From NCBI RefSeq assembly GCF_036785885.1, contig NC_092312.1:13720001-13784000 (forward strand): a stretch of 64,000 nt of DNA, in the 5' to 3' direction. The notes beneath the pieces were generated by a model that did not search any database, was not told the origin of the DNA, and saw only the letters and a program-made list of their open reading frames with translations. Shown piece by piece: positions 60,357 to 64,000 of this stretch; the first letter of the stretch is position 1; every line of letters starts with the position of its first letter. The stretch is from Coffea arabica (taxonomy: Eukaryota; Streptophyta; Magnoliopsida; Gentianales; Rubiaceae). The translations under genes and the position numbers were made by a program.

Positions 60357-61730
60357 ATGGAGAAAAAGGGGACCATCTTGATGCAAAAATATGAGCTTGG
60401 GAGGTTGCTTGGTCAAGGGACCTTTGCAAAGGTATATCATGCAAGAAACATCAAGACAGGGCTCAGCGTCGCTGTCAAAATCATCGATAAAGAGAAGGTG
60501 ATGAAGGTTGGTTTGATTGATCAAATCAAACGCGAAATTTCTGTCATGAGCCTGGTTAAACACTCCAATGTTGTCCAACTCCACGAGGTCATGGCTAGCA
60601 AGACTAAAATATATTTTGCCATGGAATTTGTCAAAGGTGGGGAGCTTTTCAATAAGGTGGCAAAAGGGAGACTCAAAGAAGATGCTGCAAGAAAATATTT
60701 CCAACAATTGATTGCTGCAGTTGATTTTTGCCACAGCAGAGGGGCGTACCACCGCGATCTCAAGCCAGAAAATCTCCTTCTTGACGAGAATGGAAATCTC
60801 AAAGTTTCAGACTTTGGATTGAGTGCGTTGCATGAATCAAGAAGGCAAGATGGTCTTCTCCACACAACCTGTGGAACACCAGCCTATGTTGCCCCAGAGG
60901 TGATCAATAAAAAAGGGTATGACGGGGAAAAGGCCGATATTTGGTCGTGTGGAGTCATTCTTTTTGTTTTGCTCGCTGGTTATCTTCCGTTTCATGATAC
61001 AAATTTGATGGAAATGTATAAGAAGATAAGCAGAGGAGAGTTCAAGTGCCCGCAATGGTTTCCCCCCGAGGTCAAGAAGCTCATGTCGCGAATTCTTGAT
61101 CCAAATCCATGTACCAGAATGCCATTGTCTAAAATCATGGAAAATTCTTGGTTCAAAAAGGGATTCAAACAGATTGCAATTCCAATTCCTGATCTTGATG
61201 GCGCTGATTGGGAGGAGTTTGAATCACCACGTGGTGTTCTGGATATTCATGACTTATGTAATTCAGATTCAGAGGGAATTCATCAGCACAAGGAAGAAGT
61301 CATAACTAGGACAATGAAACCAACTTGTTTGAATGCATTCGACATCATATCTCTCTCACCAGGCTTCGATTTATCTGGCCTATTTATTAAAGATGTAAAT
61401 TGCAAATCAGAAGCTCGATTCACCACGCAAATGCCACCGTCAATGGTCGTGGCAAAGTTGGAGGAAATTGCAGCTATAGATAGTTTTAAGGTGAAGAAGA
61501 AAGATGGCATGGTGAAATTGCAAGGCAACAAAGGCGGTCGAAAAGGGCTGCTTGCAATAGATGCAGAGATTTTTGAAGTCACTCCTTCATTTCACATGGT
61601 GGAGGTGAAGAAGAGGGCAGGAGACACAATGGAATACAAGAAATTCTGTGATCAAGAATTGAGGCCTTCACTCAAGGGCATTGTATGGGATTGGCAAGAC
61701 ATTACCAACAAAGAACTACCTCGGAATTAA
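60357..61730 (+). CDS. CIPK20: CBL-interacting Ser/Thr protein kinase, CIPK20 type, intronless, 457 aa
   Basis: Start at ATG 60357 ([20 protein letters not shown]), the usual beginning for this group. Kinase domain 12-266 with every key residue: Gly loop G19-G21, K41, E60, H132-R133-D134 with K136 and N139, D152-F153-G154, activation loop to A179-P180-E181. The NAF motif N326-A327-F328 in [19 protein letters not shown] binds the calcium sensor CBL and relieves auto-inhibition. A phosphatase-interaction (PPI) region follows at about 370-400, and the family end [17 protein letters not shown]. Such kinases phosphorylate channels, transporters and ABA-pathway proteins after calcium signals. No introns, as in the intronless CIPK clade. 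YHARNIKTG and [17 protein letters not shown] are close to Arabidopsis CIPK20, the neighbour of DOG1 there. The linker at 279-315 is acidic and longer than I would expect. Confidence 0.93.
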   Translation: MEKKGTILMQKYELGRLLGQGTFAKVYHARNIKTGLSVAVKIIDKEKVMKVGLIDQIKREISVMSLVKHSNVVQLHEVMASKTKIYFAMEFVKGGELFNKVAKGRLKEDAARKYFQQLIAAVDFCHSRGAYHRDLKPENLLLDENGNLKVSDFGLSALHESRRQDGLLHTTCGTPAYVAPEVINKKGYDGEKADIWSCGVILFVLLAGYLPFHDTNLMEMYKKISRGEFKCPQWFPPEVKKLMSRILDPNPCTRMPLSKIMENSWFKKGFKQIAIPIPDLDGADWEEFESPRGVLDIHDLCNSDSEGIHQHKEEVITRTMKPTCLNAFDIISLSPGFDLSGLFIKDVNCKSEARFTTQMPPSMVVAKLEEIAAIDSFKVKKKDGMVKLQGNKGGRKGLLAIDAEIFEVTPSFHMVEVKKRAGDTMEYKKFCDQELRPSLKGIVWDWQDITNKELPRN

Positions 61731-63609
61731 CAATCCAGAGGATCAGTTATGAGTGCAATTACCCTCTTGGATATATGGTTGTTTGTGGGATTTGATTTTT
61801 TTTCTTTTTCTTTTTCGATAAGTACGAGGTTTCGAGTCCAAGACCTTCTACCTACAATCTCTTTCACGTTACCACTTAATGGAACACTCCCCCGTGGGAC
61901 TTGATCTTAATCATCCTAGTTGCTCCAGGTTTCATGAATATCCAACTGGAATTTTCTTTTTTATTTTTGTTCTTTTTTTTGCTGGCCCTCTTGATTTAGT
62001 GAACTTTCAAAAGGCTCAGTTCTATATTACTCCAGATTTTTAAGCAGTCGATGTAGGAGAACAATGTACTCGATCATTAAAAGACAACCATTTCTCCAAG
62101 AAAATGATGAACTTCTTATTTTCTCTTTTAGTTATTCTCAACATGGTAAAAAGCAAATATACCTCTCGATTTGGTTTTGTCGAAGCTGCGGTATATTTTG
62201 TTTTTCAGTGATGCAGATACCATTCTGGTGTGTCTAATTGTTATATTTATTGCGTGATTTGGTATACACTCATGTAATTTTATTAAACACATGAATGTTG
62301 TTATTGTTTGCCAAATCAATTTATGAAAATAATTTCTAATATAAGTGTATACTAGAACCACAAACATAGCAATCAAACGTAATTAATTAAACTGAAAACT
62401 TTAAGTAACAAAGGAGTATATTACTTGCATGGTAGGAGGAGGGATTTCAAAGATTTAGGAAATTTTTTGAAGGGGAAGGCAACTATTAATGTTAGTAAAA
62501 TCTGTTTGAAAATTTCTATACTGGAGGATACAAACAACATTCAAAAGCCTATAGGTGGCTGCAGTCTGCGCCTCTCAAACCTAGCCATCGTCCCCTGTCT
62601 GTCATTGACATATCACGATACAACAACAAAACAAAATTCCCTTTTCCCTAAGAAAAAGAACAAAAGAATTTGTAGCTATATGGTTATATATAGAGTTTTA
62701 ACCTATAAGGAGATTATATGATAAAGTATCAAATCACAAGTGGGTTAAAAAAATACTTTACCTTCATATATATTATTATCAGAAGCATATGCACATTTGA
62801 AGTGCCTATATTTAAACATTTCTTCGTTACGTTTAATTTTTTTTTTTTTTTTTGTAAAATACAAGATCGCGATTGAAACCCACAATAGTCGGTGTTCGTC
62901 ATCCTTAATTGGTTAATAGAATGGTTTTTTTTTTACACAAAAAAAAGTCAATTTATTTGCTTAAGTTAATAAAAGGTTAAGGTGGAGCACAAGTTTTCCA
63001 TTTAGTCGAGTTAAAGTTTGTATCGTTCAAATTTTAGCAAAACACCAATTTAAACCCTAAACTACTTTACTAAAGTCAAAAGTCAAAATTATCTTTAAAC
63101 TTTATTATGAGCTAATTTAGTCTCTCAACTATTTTACTTAAAGCCAAATTAGTCCCTCAACTATATTTTATGCAGTCAGTTTGGTTCTTTTTTTTTTTTT
63201 TAAGCCAGTTTGGTTCTTATTTGGCTTTCCACTCAATTTATCAACTTTTTACACCTACAATCAGAAGGAAAATAGAAAATTCAGTCATTACTCTTATTAA
63301 AATAATAAAAAACAAATATTTGTCTAGAAATGGACAATGAAGTTGAATCATATAGAGAGCAAAATAATTAGAGCTTCTTTTGGAGAAAAAACTGCAACTT
63401 CAAATTAAAAACTTGAAAGGGGAAGGTAAATACCCCTTAAGCCCTGGTCTAGAATACTACAAAGCTTTAAACTAAAGAAAAAGAGAGTGGGCAACTATCC
63501 CATCTATTTCCACCACATCAAGCAACAGAAATTATATACATGTAGCTTAGGGAAATTTAGGGGATTTCGACTAGCCCCTTTTCAGGCAATTGCTTGATGG
63601 TGTAGACAA
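61731..63609. other. 3' flank of the CIPK gene and intergenic DNA
   Basis: Probably 3' untranslated sequence at first. 61795-61880 has a T-run and a GTTTCGAGTCCAAG phrase that could be a decayed SINE. 63050-63230 repeats the words TCTCTCAACTATTTTACTTA and TCCCTCAACTAT, a common transposon-like pattern. No gene. Confidence 0.45.
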
Positions 63610-63914
63610 GGGCTGCAAACGAGCCGAGCCAAGTTGAACTTTGAGCTAATCGAGCCGATTCTCGACTAAATTTTACCAAGTTCGAGCTCGACCTCGACGA
63701 GCCGGCAATTTTCGAGCTCGAGCTCGAGTCGAATCAAGTCGAGCTGAGCTCAAGCTCGAAAAAAAATAAAAAATAAATATTTTATTTTAAAAAAATAAAT
63801 AAAATAATATTTTTTTATGAATAAATAATAAAATATTAAGGATATATACGTAATTTTACTATAAAAATAAAAAATATATATATAATATACGTAATTTTAT
63901 TATTAAATAAAAAT

Positions 63915-63967
<53 letters not shown>

Positions 63968-64000
63968 TCAAGCTCGCGAGCCGGCTCGCGAACTAACGAG
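63610..64000. repeat. GAGCTCG-rich plant repeat, cut by window edge
   Basis: 63612-63760 carries repeated CGAGC/GCTCG words (AAACGAGCCGAGCC, TTCGAGCTCGAGCTCGAG). It is followed by an AT stretch with a long TA run (63919-63966) and again by CAAGCTCGCGAGCCGGCTCG at the edge. Such sequence is widespread in plant genomes as part of non-autonomous transposons. The second end is outside the window, so limits and class are open. Confidence 0.55.

Noticed and set aside
1..64000. CRISPR arrays, operons, bacterial ribosome sites, organellar genes, free-standing tRNA or rRNA genes
   Set aside because: None seen. The spliced genes, MITEs and SINEs show plant nuclear DNA; tRNA-like promoter boxes were found only inside SINEs.

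Overview
This is nuclear DNA of a flowering plant, most likely a eudicot. It is AT-rich, with spliced genes using GT-AG introns and many short non-autonomous transposons (MITEs, tRNA-derived SINEs), microsatellites and foldback repeats. The protein families are land-plant ones: DUF688, a GARP transcription factor, an MRH1/MALE DISCOVERER-type receptor, DOG1 proteins and a CBL-interacting protein kinase. The species cannot be told from the sequence alone.

Layout. 1-153: first 51 codons of a membrane protein on the minus strand, cut by the window edge. 0.2-7.7 kb: repeats, including a Stowaway-type MITE and a 705-bp MULE-type foldback MITE, then the leader of the next gene. 7.7-9.9 kb: three-exon DUF688 gene (+). 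10-15.8 kb: intergenic. 15.8-17.6 kb: six-exon GARP/G2-like repressor-type transcription factor (-). 17.6-34.8 kb: gene desert with MITEs, a SINE, a 21-C run and a 1.8-kb AT-rich foldback element. 34.8-43.8 kb: thirteen-exon LRR receptor-like pseudokinase of the MRH1/MDIS2 type (+). 44-46.1 kb: three SINEs, two of them nested. 46.7-47.4 kb: DOG1-LIKE 4 type gene (-). 53.0-53.8 kb: DOG1-type gene (-) with a MITE at its start. 55.1-55.4 kb: broken third DOG1-like copy. 55.4-56.0 kb: unidentified reading frame with a decayed tandem copy. 60.4-61.7 kb: intronless CIPK20-type kinase (+). The last 400 bases are a GAGCTCG-rich repeat running out of the window.

The strongest message is the gene order. 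DUF688, MRH1/MDIS receptor, DOG1 family and CIPK20 stand together here. As I recall, the same families are neighbours in two duplicated Arabidopsis blocks: At5g45820 CIPK20, At5g45830 DOG1, At5g45840 MDIS1, At5g45850 DUF688; and At4g18630 DUF688, At4g18640 MRH1, At4g18650 DOGL4, further DOGL genes, At4g18700 CIPK12. The GARP gene is the odd one out. The window is therefore probably a pre-duplication-like version of the DOG1 seed-dormancy locus. The genes do not form an operon or a known single pathway; DOG1 and many CIPK/CBL modules act in abscisic-acid and stress responses, and MRH1/MDIS receptors in root-hair growth and pollen-tube guidance. Exon limits below were set by hand from splice sites and reading frame and have not been checked against transcripts.
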